Source of the DNA: Lentzea sp. NEAU-D7
GTDB lineage: Bacteria > Actinomycetota > Actinomycetes > Mycobacteriales > Pseudonocardiaceae
Assembly: GCF_026242055.1 (NCBI RefSeq)
Contig: NZ_JAPJDL010000021.1
Span: forward strand, 1 to 64,000
Direction: 5' to 3'
Length of the DNA stretch: 64,000 nucleotides
The notes under the pieces were generated by a model. That model was not told the DNA's origin. It ran no database searches and saw only the letters and a list, made by a program, of their open reading frames with translations. Of this stretch, positions 17,365 to 26,823 are shown piece after piece (position 1 is the first letter of the stretch; each line of letters opens with the position of its first letter). The translations under genes were made by a program, and so were the position numbers.

Positions 17365-17907
17365 ATGGGGGTAGATCTTCTTCCGGACGAGCGCGTCCTG
17401 TGGCAGGGCGAGCCTGCACATCACTCGGTCTTCCTGAGGCTCGATCCGAAGTGGATCTGGTTCAGCCTGAGGTTCGACGCCGTCAAGATCGCGATCGTGG
17501 TGGGGCTGGCGCTTCTGGCACACGGGTGGACGGACTTCTTCGACGACTGGTCCACCGTCCTGCTGGTGTGCGGCGCGTTCGTCGTGCTCGATCTTCTCTA
17601 CCTCGCCGAGCCGTTCCTCTGGCGCTACCGGACGCTGCGTCGCACGACCTACTACGTCACCGACCAACGCGTCGTGTCCGTTCCCGGAAGGCGAGCGCGG
17701 TCGGTGAAGCTCGCCGACATCGACGCCCTGTCCTTCGCCGAGGAACCGGACGGCTCCGGACACATCCGGCTCGACCGGCGGATCATGCCCGACGGCTACG
17801 GCACCCGGACGGTCGCCGAGTTGATCCACGTCCCGGACGTGCGCCAGGTCGTCACCCTGCTGTCGACGTTGACGGGCCTCCCGGAATCAACGTTGACTCA
17901 ACGTTGA
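17365..17907 (+). CDS. Bacterial PH-domain membrane protein
   Basis: A 180-residue protein with a short N-terminal LLPDERVLWQGEP motif typical of bacterial PH (DUF304/bPH2) proteins, two membrane segments (about residues 38-55 and 65-85) and a C-terminal PH-like domain (TTYYVTDQRVVSV...). The gene is inserted between cei and suhB relative to mycobacteria. Its last nine codons (LPESTLTQR) and its stop lie inside a perfect 17-bp-arm palindrome, so the C-terminus may have been rewritten by arrival of the repeat, or the repeat may act as a terminator. Function is unknown. Confidence 0.82.
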   Translation: MGVDLLPDERVLWQGEPAHHSVFLRLDPKWIWFSLRFDAVKIAIVVGLALLAHGWTDFFDDWSTVLLVCGAFVVLDLLYLAEPFLWRYRTLRRTTYYVTDQRVVSVPGRRARSVKLADIDALSFAEEPDGSGHIRLDRRIMPDGYGTRTVAELIHVPDVRQVVTLLSTLTGLPESTLTQR

Positions 17908-17914
17908 TTCCGGG
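17880..17914. repeat. Palindrome overlapping the PH-domain gene stop
   Basis: Perfect arms CCCGGAATCAACGTTGA (17880-17896) and TCAACGTTGATTCCGGG (17898-17914) around a single C. It overlaps the final codons of the PH gene, and its arms also contain the shorter palindrome CAACGTTG. It probably acts as a terminator between convergent genes. It lies five bases before a second, unrelated palindrome. Confidence 0.85.
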
Positions 17915-17918
17915 CTGG

Positions 17919-17964
17919 CTTTGCAACAGACGTTTGCGTACGTCCGCAAACGTCTGTTGCAAAG
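17919..17964. repeat. AT-rich palindromic repeat, copy 1
   Basis: Perfect 20-bp arms (17919-17938 and 17945-17964) with a 6-base spacer. The left arm contains GCAACAGACGTTTGCG. It is more AT-rich than its surroundings and lies between the convergent PH-domain and suhB genes. The ACGTTTGCG half is shared with the elements at 33277 and 53750, which defines a dispersed repeat family. Confidence 0.85.
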
Positions 17965-17993
17965 GCACCTCGTTACCGCTCTGAACTGCGGGT

Positions 17994-18788
17994 TCAGACC
18001 TTGCCGAAGCCCGACTCGACGAGGGCGTCGTACATCTCGTCGGCGATGCCGGGGGCGGCGGCGAACGTCGCGTCCTGCCCGAGTTCGGGCGACGACCCCG
18101 GCAGCCGCACGACCGCGCCCGCCTCCGAGGCGACCAGTCCTCCGGCGGCCCAGTCCCAGCGGCCCAGCCCGTGCTCCGCGTAGGCGTCGAGCCGTCCGGC
18201 GGCCACCGAGCACAGGTCGAGCGACGCCGCGCCGGCCCGCCTCATGTCGCGCACCCTCGTGGACATGCCGGCCCACGTGTCGGCCTGCCGCTGACGGCGC
18301 TCAGGCCGGTACGCGAAGCCGTATCCCAGCAATGAGAGGGACAGCTCGGTCGTCGCGGAGACGCGCAACGGCGAGCCGTCCAGGAACGAGCCGTAGCCGC
18401 GTGCGGCCGTCCACATGCGGCCGGTGGCGGGCTCGAACACCGCACCCGCGACGGACTCGCCGTCGAGCTGCGCGGCGATCGACACCGAGTACCAGGGGAT
18501 TCCGTAGAGGTAGTTGACGGTGCCGTCGATGGGGTCGACGACCCAGGTCAGCCCCTCGACGACGGTGCCGCCCTCCTCCTCGCCGAGCACGGGCTCGCCG
18601 GGGCGCAACTCGGACAGACGCGTCCGGACGAGTTGTTCTGAGGCGCGGTCGGCTGCGGTCACCACGTCTGTCGAGGTGCTCTTGGTGTCGAACGAGACGA
18701 CGGCGGAAGCGCGCATGCGCTGAACAAGAGCACCCGCTTCTCGTCCGATCGCCGTCGCGATGTCGACGAGTGGCCGGGGATCGAACAC
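17994..18788 (-). CDS. suhB: Inositol monophosphatase family protein
   Basis: A 264-residue Mg-dependent phosphatase of the inositol-monophosphatase family. The metal-site motifs are complete: GEEEGG (around residue 68), DPIDGTVNYLYG (about 84-95) and WDWAAGGLVASEAG (about 214-227). It starts with GTG and is divergent from ppgK. The position between cei and ppgK matches SuhB (Rv2701c), which dephosphorylates inositol-1-phosphate for phosphatidylinositol and mycothiol synthesis. The exact substrate could differ, since this superfamily also includes histidinol and 3'-phosphoadenosine phosphatases. Confidence 0.92.
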   Translation of the reverse strand: MFDPRPLVDIATAIGREAGALVQRMRASAVVSFDTKSTSTDVVTAADRASEQLVRTRLSELRPGEPVLGEEEGGTVVEGLTWVVDPIDGTVNYLYGIPWYSVSIAAQLDGESVAGAVFEPATGRMWTAARGYGSFLDGSPLRVSATTELSLSLLGYGFAYRPERRQRQADTWAGMSTRVRDMRRAGAASLDLCSVAAGRLDAYAEHGLGRWDWAAGGLVASEAGAVVRLPGSSPELGQDATFAAAPGIADEMYDALVESGFGKV

Positions 18789-18905
18789 GACCGGTTCCCT
18801 CCTGCGTCACTAGCACGGGACTATCGGGCAACGTCAGGCTAATGTCTGCGCACCACAGGTGTACTGAATCGAAACCAGCTGGATCTAGTAGGAAGGACCA
18901 CGGGG

Positions 18906-19667
18906 ATGGGCATCACCCGCGGGTTCGGTGTGGACATCGGCGGCTCCGGCGTCAAGGGCGGCCTGGTCGACCTCGAGGCAGGAGCACTGGACGGCGAACG
19001 CATGCGGATCCCCACGCCCCAGCCCTCGACACCGGAAGCGGTGGCGGAGGTCGTCGCCGAGATCGTCGAGAAGTTCCAGTGGGACGGGCCGGTCGGCATC
19101 ACGCTGCCGTGCGTGGTCAAGCACGGTGTCGCCCACAGCGCCGCGAACGTGGACAAGGGCTGGATCAACTGCGACGCCCAGCAGCTCTTCGCCGCGCGCC
19201 TCAACCGCAGGCCCGAGGACATCGTCGTGATGAACGACGCGGACGCGGCCGGCATCGCGGAGATGACGTTCGGCGCGGGCGTGGGCAAGAACGGCACCGT
19301 GGTCCTGCTGACGTTCGGCACGGGCATCGGCAGCGCGGTGTTCCTCGACGGCAAGCTCGTCCCGAACACCGAGTTCGGCCACCTCCAGGTCGACGGGCAC
19401 GACGCGGAAACGCGTGCGGCCGCCTCCGTGAAGGAGGAGAAGGACCTGTCGTGGGAGGAGTGGACTCCCCGGGTCACGCGGTACATCAACGTGCTCGAGG
19501 ACCTCATCTGGCCCGACCTGGTCATCGCGGGTGGCGGTGTGAGCAAGAAGGCGCACAAGTGGTTGCCGCTGCTCAAGGTCCGCACCGAGGTCGTCGCCGC
19601 GGCGTTGAAGAACGACGCCGGCATCGTGGGCGCCGCATGGGCCGCCTCGCACGGTGTCAGGCCGTAG
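18906..19667 (+). CDS. ppgK: Polyphosphate glucokinase
   Basis: A 253-residue ROK-family kinase that phosphorylates glucose using polyphosphate (and usually ATP). The N-terminal phosphate-binding motif is DIGGSGVKGG (residues 9-18). The catalytic aspartate is in MNDADAAG and the second phosphate loop in LTFGTGIGSAVF. It lacks the CxCGxxGC zinc motif of ROK regulators, as expected of PPGK. Length and position before sigA match Rv2702. Confidence 0.95.
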   Translation: MGITRGFGVDIGGSGVKGGLVDLEAGALDGERMRIPTPQPSTPEAVAEVVAEIVEKFQWDGPVGITLPCVVKHGVAHSAANVDKGWINCDAQQLFAARLNRRPEDIVVMNDADAAGIAEMTFGAGVGKNGTVVLLTFGTGIGSAVFLDGKLVPNTEFGHLQVDGHDAETRAAASVKEEKDLSWEEWTPRVTRYINVLEDLIWPDLVIAGGGVSKKAHKWLPLLKVRTEVVAAALKNDAGIVGAAWAASHGVRP

Positions 19668-19771
19668 TGAGCGTTCGACACCGAAACGTGTCCGACCAGA
19701 TCTAGCTGCGGGAACGCAGGTGAGAGCGCCTCGAAGCACCTCGGGGCGCAACACCGCGTCACGGACGTCGT

Positions 19772-19777
19772 TACAAT
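19772..19777 (+). promoter_or_regulatory. Candidate sigA -10 element
   Basis: TACAAT (19772-19777), five of six bases matching TATAAT, lies 108 bases upstream of the chosen sigA start. No convincing -35 box is seen 17-18 bases upstream, so this is a partial promoter call. Confidence 0.4.
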
Positions 19778-19885
19778 GGAACGCACACCCGCCAAGCAAG
19801 ATCGGCGGGGAGATCCCCCGAACTCTGGCGACCGAGGTTTCGCGCCCTCCGGTTTGCCTTGAACGACCGTCGCGAAAGGGCGTAC

Positions 19886-21205
<1,320 letters not shown>

Positions 21206-21226
21206 GTCTTACCCAGACATACGCAG

Positions 21227-21257
21227 ACAGCCCCGCACCGGTTCGGTGCGGGGCTGT
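21227..21257 (+). terminator. sigA transcription terminator
   Basis: A perfect 14-bp stem ACAGCCCCGCACCG (21227-21240) / CGGTGCGGGGCTGT (21244-21257) with a three-base loop, followed by TCTGTTTGTG, 21 bases after the sigA stop. It is a strong intrinsic terminator. Confidence 0.88.
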
Positions 21258-21752
21258 TCTGTTTGTGAAATCGAGCGTCTCCGCATTCGACTCAGGCATG
21301 CCGTTCGAGCCATCAGCGCGGCCCTCGAGAGGCGGTCGGAGAGGCCTGAAGCGACCATTCGAGCGGAATTTGATCACGGTTCCGCGTCCGAATCGTGGGA
21401 CGTTCGTGACCTGTTCGCGGAGGGCGGACAAGGGCAACCGATATCACACTCCCGGTCGCACGCAACCGACCGGATGGCCCGAACACACTGCTCCACCAGC
21501 GGGTTTTCGGTTGCGCAGCGTGCGTGTCAAGACGGTGAACCGGTAGCAAACTCATGTGTGAGCGTGCTGCAGGCGGGTAAATCGCATAGTGACGCGAGTC
21601 GCCACGTACACGGGAACACTGACTATCGCCGAAACGTCTGTCAGAGTGGAGCCAGCGAGCACCGCGCACCGGCCAGGGGCGCTGTGGTCGCAGCTTGGTA
21701 AGAGGGCACCGAAACACACCGTTTCCGGTGCTGGGACGGAGGGAGATCCATC
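21258..21752. promoter_or_regulatory. Long intergenic region upstream of the DUF7455 gene
   Basis: About 495 bases with no supported gene. Within it GGGAAC (21612-21617) and CGTC (21635-21638) are separated by 17 bp, which resembles an extracytoplasmic-function (SigE/SigH-type) promoter pointing at the small DUF7455 gene. A strong AGGGAG-type ribosome binding site precedes that gene. The rest holds nothing I can recognise; a leader RNA is possible given the length. Confidence 0.35.
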
Positions 21753-21932
21753 ATGACTGCAGCACTCACCCGCCCCGAGTTGACCGCTGCCGACCGCTGC
21801 GACCGCTGCGGGGCTGCTGCCCAGGTTCGCGCCGTTCTCCCGTCCGGGGGCGAGCTGCTGTTCTGCGGGCACCACTCCCGCGCACACAGCGAAAAACTGC
21901 GCGAGCTCGCTGCTGAGATTCAGCAGGGCTGA
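21753..21932 (+). CDS. DUF7455 small zinc-finger-like protein
   Basis: A 59-residue protein (MTAALTRPELTAADRCDRCG...) with a CDRCG motif at residues 16-20 and a CGHH motif at about residues 38-41, which would bind one zinc ion. The ATG has a GGAGGGAG site nine bases upstream, and a strong terminator follows the stop, so this is a genuine independent gene. Small proteins of this family are found next to sigA in many actinobacteria; the function is unknown. Confidence 0.88.
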   Translation: MTAALTRPELTAADRCDRCGAAAQVRAVLPSGGELLFCGHHSRAHSEKLRELAAEIQQG

Positions 21933-21954
21933 CTTCCACCCCACCTAGCCGCTC

Positions 21955-21983
21955 GGGGCGGAGACCTTCTGGGTCTCCGCCCC
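21955..21983. terminator. Terminator after the DUF7455 gene
   Basis: A perfect 12-bp stem GGGGCGGAGACC (21955-21966) / GGTCTCCGCCCC (21972-21983) with a five-base loop, followed by CTTCGCTTTCT. It separates the DUF7455 gene from the convergent ROK regulator and may serve both. Confidence 0.85.
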
Positions 21984-21992
21984 CTTCGCTTT

Positions 21993-23147
21993 CTAGATGG
22001 CGTCCAGCACGGGCTCGAAGGCCAGCTCAGCCGCTCCTACGAGCTTCGCGTCACGGCCCAGGGGTGAGGTCACGACCTGGGTGCCGCCGACAGCGCGGGA
22101 GACGAGGCTGCGGACCTGGACGGCGGAGCTCACCGCGTCGACGACGGAGGCCGGCAACGCGGTGTAGAGATCGCCGAGCACGACCAGTTCCGGGCCGAGG
22201 ACGTTGACGATGTTCGCGAGCCCCAGGGCGAGCCAGCCGGCGAACTCGTCGAGCACCGACGGGTCGTCCAGCGCCCGCAGCGCCGCGACGACGGCGCCGC
22301 GCGGAGCGTCGTCGGGAAGGCCGAGCGCCCGGCACAGCGCCGGTTCGCCCACCTCGGTCTCCCAGCAGCCGTCACAGCCGCAGTAGCACCGCCGCCCGGC
22401 CGGGTTGACCACCATGTGCCCGAGCTCGCCCACGTAGCCGCCGGAGCCTCGCAACGGCTGCCCGGACAGGATCACTCCTCCGCCGACGCCGACGTCCGCG
22501 GAGATGTAGACCATGTCCGAGGACTCGCGGGCCGCGCCGCGCACGTGCTCGGCCAGGGCACCGAGCTCCGCGTCGTTGCCGACCTGGACGGGCAGCTTCA
22601 GCACCGCCTCCAGGCGTTTGCCGAGGGCGACACCGGTCCAGTGCAGGTTGGGTGCCTCGTGGACGTGCCCGTCGGCGCGTCGCACGACGCCGGGCACCGA
22701 GACCCCGACCCCGACCGCGGTGACGTCGAGGTCGTCGGCCATGAGGCGCGCCGACTCGACGATGTGCGTGATGACCTCCCCCGGATCACGCGTCCGGTGC
22801 AGGTTCCAGCTGTCCCGTCCGAGGATCTCCCCGCCGAGGCCGACGAACCCCATCGCCACGTGTTCCACCCGCACGTCGATCGCGATGACGACCGCGGCGT
22901 GCGGCTGGGGCAGTACCAGCAGGGATGGGCGGCCCGCTCCGCTGCGCAGAGCGGGCACGCGTTCGGCGACCACGCCGGCTTCGGCGAGGCCGTCCACCAG
23001 GGCCTTGATCGTGCTGCGGTTGAGCCCCAGCTCAGCCGCTAGCGAGGCCCTGGTGGACGGTCCGTCGACGTGCAGGCGGCGCAGCAGCGCCGTCCTGTTG
23101 TGCCTGCGGATCTCATCGGGACGAGTGCCGGACGTGGGTCCCGTCAC
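21993..23147 (-). CDS. ROK-family transcriptional regulator (NagC/XylR type)
   Basis: A 384-residue repressor. An N-terminal winged helix-turn-helix (about residues 16-65, TRASLAAELGLNRSTIKALV) precedes a ROK sugar-binding domain with the zinc motif CYCGCDGCWE at residues 254-263. It starts with GTG, four bases after the stop of the ABC permease gene, so it is the last gene of the sugar ABC operon and probably autoregulates it. The effector is likely the sugar imported by that transporter; xylose is the commonest for this gene set, but this is inference. Confidence 0.9.
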   Translation of the reverse strand: MTGPTSGTRPDEIRRHNRTALLRRLHVDGPSTRASLAAELGLNRSTIKALVDGLAEAGVVAERVPALRSGAGRPSLLVLPQPHAAVVIAIDVRVEHVAMGFVGLGGEILGRDSWNLHRTRDPGEVITHIVESARLMADDLDVTAVGVGVSVPGVVRRADGHVHEAPNLHWTGVALGKRLEAVLKLPVQVGNDAELGALAEHVRGAARESSDMVYISADVGVGGGVILSGQPLRGSGGYVGELGHMVVNPAGRRCYCGCDGCWETEVGEPALCRALGLPDDAPRGAVVAALRALDDPSVLDEFAGWLALGLANIVNVLGPELVVLGDLYTALPASVVDAVSSAVQVRSLVSRAVGGTQVVTSPLGRDAKLVGAAELAFEPVLDAI

Positions 23148-23151
23148 CGCG

Positions 23152-24603
23152 TCATCGAGCCGCGGTGGCCGCCCGGCGGCGGGACAACGCGTCGACGCTC
23201 GCGGCGAGCAGCAGGACGAGGCCGGTCACGATGAACACGACGGCGGCGGGCTGCTTGAGCAGGCCCATGCCGTTCTGGATGATCGCCAGCACCGCGCCAC
23301 CGATGACCGCGTCGCGCAGGCGGCCCTTGCCGCCGAACAGCGACGTGCCACCGATGACCGCCGCACCGACCGACAGCAGCAGCGTGTTGCCGCCACCGGC
23401 GTTCGGGTCGACCGAGCCGACCTTCGACGAGTACACGATCGCGCCGATCGCGGCCGCCGAGGAGGCGATCACGAACACGCTCATCCGGATGCGCTCGACG
23501 TTGATACCGGCGCGGCGGGCGGCTTCCTTGTTGCCGCCGACGGCGTACACGTGGCGTCCGTAGCTGGTGCGGTCGAGCACGAACGTGCCGATCACGAGCA
23601 GCACCAGCACCAGCGGCACCACGTACGGCACGCCCTCGATCACCACGAGGTTGCTCGGCGCGCGGTTCAGCGACAGCGCGTAGGTGATGACGGCGGCCAG
23701 CACCGCGAGGGCGCCGATCTTGGCCATCACCAGCGACGTCGGCTGGGCCACGAGGCCCCTGCGCAGCCGCGAGAAGTGCCGCGTGAGCACGACCGCCGCG
23801 TAACCGCCGACGGCGACGACGAACAGCACCCAGGAGCCGACGAAGTTCAGGTTGCCGTTGGCGACGTTGAAGATCGTGTCGTCGCGCAGGCCGAGCGTGC
23901 CGCCGTCACCGATGAACTGCAGCACGACACCGCCCCAGACCAGGAACAGCGCCAGGGTCACGACGAACGACGGGATGCCGACCTTCGCGACCAGGAAGCC
24001 CGTGATGGAGCCGATGGCCGCGCCGACGCAGACCGCGAGCAGCATCTCCAGCCAGGCGTTCGCGGGGATGCCGACGGCGGCGATGACCAGGGCGATGGCC
24101 GACAGCGCGGCACCGGCCCAGATCTTCATGATCGACGCGAGCACGATCGCGAGCACCAGCAGGCCGCAGAACACGTAGAACACCGTGTCGCCCATGCCGC
24201 CGAGCAGGTTGCCGTTGTTGATGAGGTGCAGTGCCATCACGGCCGCCGTCACACCGGACGCGGTACCGGCGGACAGGTCGATCTCGCCGAGCAGCAGCAC
24301 GAACACCAGGCCCATCGCGATGATGGTGATGCTGGCGCCCTGCTGGAGCAGGTTGGCGAGGTTGCCGAGGGTGAAGAACGTGGGGGACAACGCGCTGAAC
24401 ACGATGAGCAGCACGACGAGCCCGAGCAGCGCGGGCAGCGAGCCGAGCTCGCCGCCGCGGACCCTGGCCCAGTAGTCGCGCACCGCTTCGCCCGTGGACT
24501 GGGACGTCGTGTCGATGCCGAAGTCGGAGATGGCGCCCTGCGGCGGGGTGTCCTGCGCAGGCGTCTCGGTGGTGTCGGTCATGCTGCCCTCTTCGGAACT
24601 CAT
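23152..24603 (-). CDS. Sugar ABC transporter permease (XylH/MmsB type)
   Basis: A 483-residue membrane protein of the ribose/xylose-type (BPD_transp_2) permease family, with about 10-12 hydrophobic segments. The length exceeds the usual 320-340 residues of RbsC and matches the longer XylH branch. The C-terminal part contains GGTSLFGGKGRLRDAVIGG, a hallmark of this family. Its ATG shares one base with the stop of the ATPase gene (TGATG). It works with the ATPase and binding protein encoded upstream. Confidence 0.92.
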   Translation of the reverse strand: MSSEEGSMTDTTETPAQDTPPQGAISDFGIDTTSQSTGEAVRDYWARVRGGELGSLPALLGLVVLLIVFSALSPTFFTLGNLANLLQQGASITIIAMGLVFVLLLGEIDLSAGTASGVTAAVMALHLINNGNLLGGMGDTVFYVFCGLLVLAIVLASIMKIWAGAALSAIALVIAAVGIPANAWLEMLLAVCVGAAIGSITGFLVAKVGIPSFVVTLALFLVWGGVVLQFIGDGGTLGLRDDTIFNVANGNLNFVGSWVLFVVAVGGYAAVVLTRHFSRLRRGLVAQPTSLVMAKIGALAVLAAVITYALSLNRAPSNLVVIEGVPYVVPLVLVLLVIGTFVLDRTSYGRHVYAVGGNKEAARRAGINVERIRMSVFVIASSAAAIGAIVYSSKVGSVDPNAGGGNTLLLSVGAAVIGGTSLFGGKGRLRDAVIGGAVLAIIQNGMGLLKQPAAVVFIVTGLVLLLAASVDALSRRRAATAAR

Positions 24604-25376
24604 CAGATCGTCGCCGCCTCGGGGCGGGCGATGCCCAGGTCACCGGAACGTCCGGCCGTGATCAGCTCGACGACCTGGCCGTGCGTGACGTCCTTGGACC
24701 CCACTACGGCGGCCATGCGTCCGAGGTAGAGGCACGCGATCTTGTCCGCGACCTCGAAGACGTCGTTCATGTTGTGGCTGATCAGCACGACGCCCAGACC
24801 CTGCTCCGCGAGCCGGCGGACCAGGTCGAGGACCTGCCGCGTCTGCGCGACGCCGAGTGCGGCCGTGGGCTCGTCGAGCAGCACGACCTTGCTGTTCCAC
24901 AGCACGGCCTTGGCGATCGCCACGGTCTGGCGCTGGCCACCGGACAGCGACGAGACCTGCGTGCGCACCGACTTGACCGTGCGCACCGACAGCGAGGCCA
25001 GCGTCTTGCGCGCCGCCTGCTCCATGTCGGTCTCGTCGAGCAGACCGCCCTTGGTGCGCTCGCGGCCGAGGAACATGTTCTGGACGATGTCCAGGTTGTC
25101 GGCCAGTGCGAGGTCCTGGTAGACGACCTCGATCCCGAGATCCGCGGCGTCGCGCGGGCCCTTGATGTGCACCGGCTCGCCGTTGAACAGGACCTCACCG
25201 GAGTCGGTGGGGTGGATGCCCGCGATGCACTTGACCAGCGTCGACTTGCCCGCGCCGTTGTCACCGACGAGGGCGGTGACCTCGCCGGGGTGGACGTCGA
25301 GGTCGATGTCGTGCAGGACGTGCACGGGACCGAAGCTCTTGTTGATGCCGCGCAGCTCGAGAATCGGCTCGCTCAC
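24603..25376 (-). CDS. Sugar ABC transporter ATP-binding protein
   Basis: A 257-residue single-domain ATPase with Walker A GDNGAGKST, the ABC signature LSGGQRQTVAIAKA, Walker B VVLLDEPTAAL and the switch histidine in LISHNM. The GTG at 25376 is preferred over longer frames because a GGAGGAAAA site lies just upstream and the family N-terminus (SEPILELRGINKSFG) follows. Only one ATPase domain is present, unlike the duplicated E. coli XylG/RbsA. This is common for actinobacterial sugar systems, where the complex uses a homodimer. Confidence 0.93.
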   Translation of the reverse strand: MSEPILELRGINKSFGPVHVLHDIDLDVHPGEVTALVGDNGAGKSTLVKCIAGIHPTDSGEVLFNGEPVHIKGPRDAADLGIEVVYQDLALADNLDIVQNMFLGRERTKGGLLDETDMEQAARKTLASLSVRTVKSVRTQVSSLSGGQRQTVAIAKAVLWNSKVVLLDEPTAALGVAQTRQVLDLVRRLAEQGLGVVLISHNMNDVFEVADKIACLYLGRMAAVVGSKDVTHGQVVELITAGRSGDLGIARPEAATI

Positions 25377-25452
25377 TGGGTTTTCCTCCGTGGTTACACG
25401 TGACGAGAGGCGGGGTGCGTCGAAGCGCACCCCGCCCTCGTCGCGAGCGGTC

Positions 25453-26577
25453 TTACTTGATGCCGAGCTCGGTGCAGGCGGCCTGGGTGTCGGCCACGCA
25501 GATCTCCGACGCCTTGACGAAGCCGGCGTCCACGACGGACTTGACCTTGTCCTTCGTGATCAGCTGGGCGGACAGCAGGACGGACTTGACCTTGCGGTTG
25601 CCCTTGCTGTCGTCCGTCGAGCCGGACGCGAGCGCGTCGGCGGCGGCGGTGTCGCCCTTGGCGAGGGCGCCGGCCAGCTTGGCGGCGGCCTCGGCCTCGT
25701 CCTTGATCGGCTTGAAGACGGTCATGTACTGGTCACCGCGGAGCACGGCCTGCAGGCCGTCCGGGGTGGCGTCCTGACCGGTGACCGGGACCTTGCCGTT
25801 GAGGCCGACCTTCTTGAGGATCGTGATCACGGCGCCGGCGAGGCCGTCGTTCGCGGCGACGACGCCGTCGACCTTGCCGCCGTTGCCGGTCAGGATCTGC
25901 TCGAAGACCTGACCACCCTTCTGGTTGTCCCAGTTGTCGATCGGCTGGGACTGGACCAGCTTGAGCTTGCCCGAGTCGTAGAGCGGCTTGAGGACCTTCT
26001 GCTGGCCCTGGTGGAACAGGGTCGCGTTGTTGTCCGTCGGCGCGCCCTCGATCTCGATGACGTTCGCGCCCTGCGGGGAGGCCTTCATCGCGTCCGCGAG
26101 ACCCTGGCCCTGCAGCTCGCCGACCTTCACGTTGTCGAACGACACGTAGTAGGACGAGGTGCCACCGGTGTTCAGGCGGTCGTAGTCGATGACCTGGATG
26201 CCCTGGGCCTGCGCCTTCTTGGCGACGGAGGCACCGACCTCGCTGTTGGGCGTGGCGATGATCAGGACCTTGACGCCGGCGTTGATCATGCCGTCGGCCA
26301 GGGTGCTGAACTTCTGGACGTCGCCCTGCGCGTTCTGGATGTCGGGGTCGAGCCCCTCCTTCTTCAACGCGGCCTCGAGGAGCGGCTTGTCGAAGCCCTC
26401 CCAGCGCGCGGAAGAGGCGGTCTCGGGCAGGATCACGCCGACCTTCGCGCCCGTGCCGCTGCCAGAGTTCGTTTCAGAGGTTCCTCCGGTGCCGGAGGAC
26501 GTGTTGGCGCCGCACGCCGAAACCGCCAGGGCGAGGCCCGCGGTAACGGCGATGGAAGCGAGAGTCTTGCTGCGCAT
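25453..26577 (-). CDS. Sugar ABC transporter substrate-binding lipoprotein (XylF-like)
   Basis: A 374-residue periplasmic-binding-protein family 4 protein. A lipoprotein signal peptide ends in AVSAC with the acylated Cys22, followed by a Ser/Gly/Thr linker. The mature domain begins AKVGVILPETASSARWEGFD, as in xylose-binding proteins, and contains the conserved EIEGAPTDNNATLF. It is the first gene of the operon binding protein - ATPase - permease - ROK regulator. A palindrome upstream (26614-26628) is a candidate operator. Confidence 0.92.
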   Translation of the reverse strand: MRSKTLASIAVTAGLALAVSACGANTSSGTGGTSETNSGSGTGAKVGVILPETASSARWEGFDKPLLEAALKKEGLDPDIQNAQGDVQKFSTLADGMINAGVKVLIIATPNSEVGASVAKKAQAQGIQVIDYDRLNTGGTSSYYVSFDNVKVGELQGQGLADAMKASPQGANVIEIEGAPTDNNATLFHQGQQKVLKPLYDSGKLKLVQSQPIDNWDNQKGGQVFEQILTGNGGKVDGVVAANDGLAGAVITILKKVGLNGKVPVTGQDATPDGLQAVLRGDQYMTVFKPIKDEAEAAAKLAGALAKGDTAAADALASGSTDDSKGNRKVKSVLLSAQLITKDKVKSVVDAGFVKASEICVADTQAACTELGIK

Positions 26578-26613
26578 CCGCCATCCCTTTCACTGCGCTG
26601 TGTCACAGAGAAT

Positions 26614-26628
26614 GTTGTGGCGCACAAC
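26614..26628. promoter_or_regulatory. Candidate operator upstream of the sugar ABC operon
   Basis: A perfect inverted repeat GTTGTG-GCG-CACAAC lies 37 bases upstream of the binding-protein start. A second imperfect one (CGTATG...CATATGCG) begins at the next base. This is a natural place for the ROK regulator of the same operon to bind, but no binding evidence exists here. Confidence 0.45.
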
Positions 26629-26823
26629 GTATGCCCGACATATGCGTGACCGGAACCACACTGGATCGATTAAGTCGCAACGATGCGGTAACCGTGCCGA
26701 AATTTAGTCACGGAGAGTCGTGAGAGCGTTACCACCGCGCTACCGATTACAACGGCGAGATATCGGACATCGCCCGCGGCGAACACCCGGCCGTCACCTC
26801 CCGGACATCCCTAGGTTGGGTGC

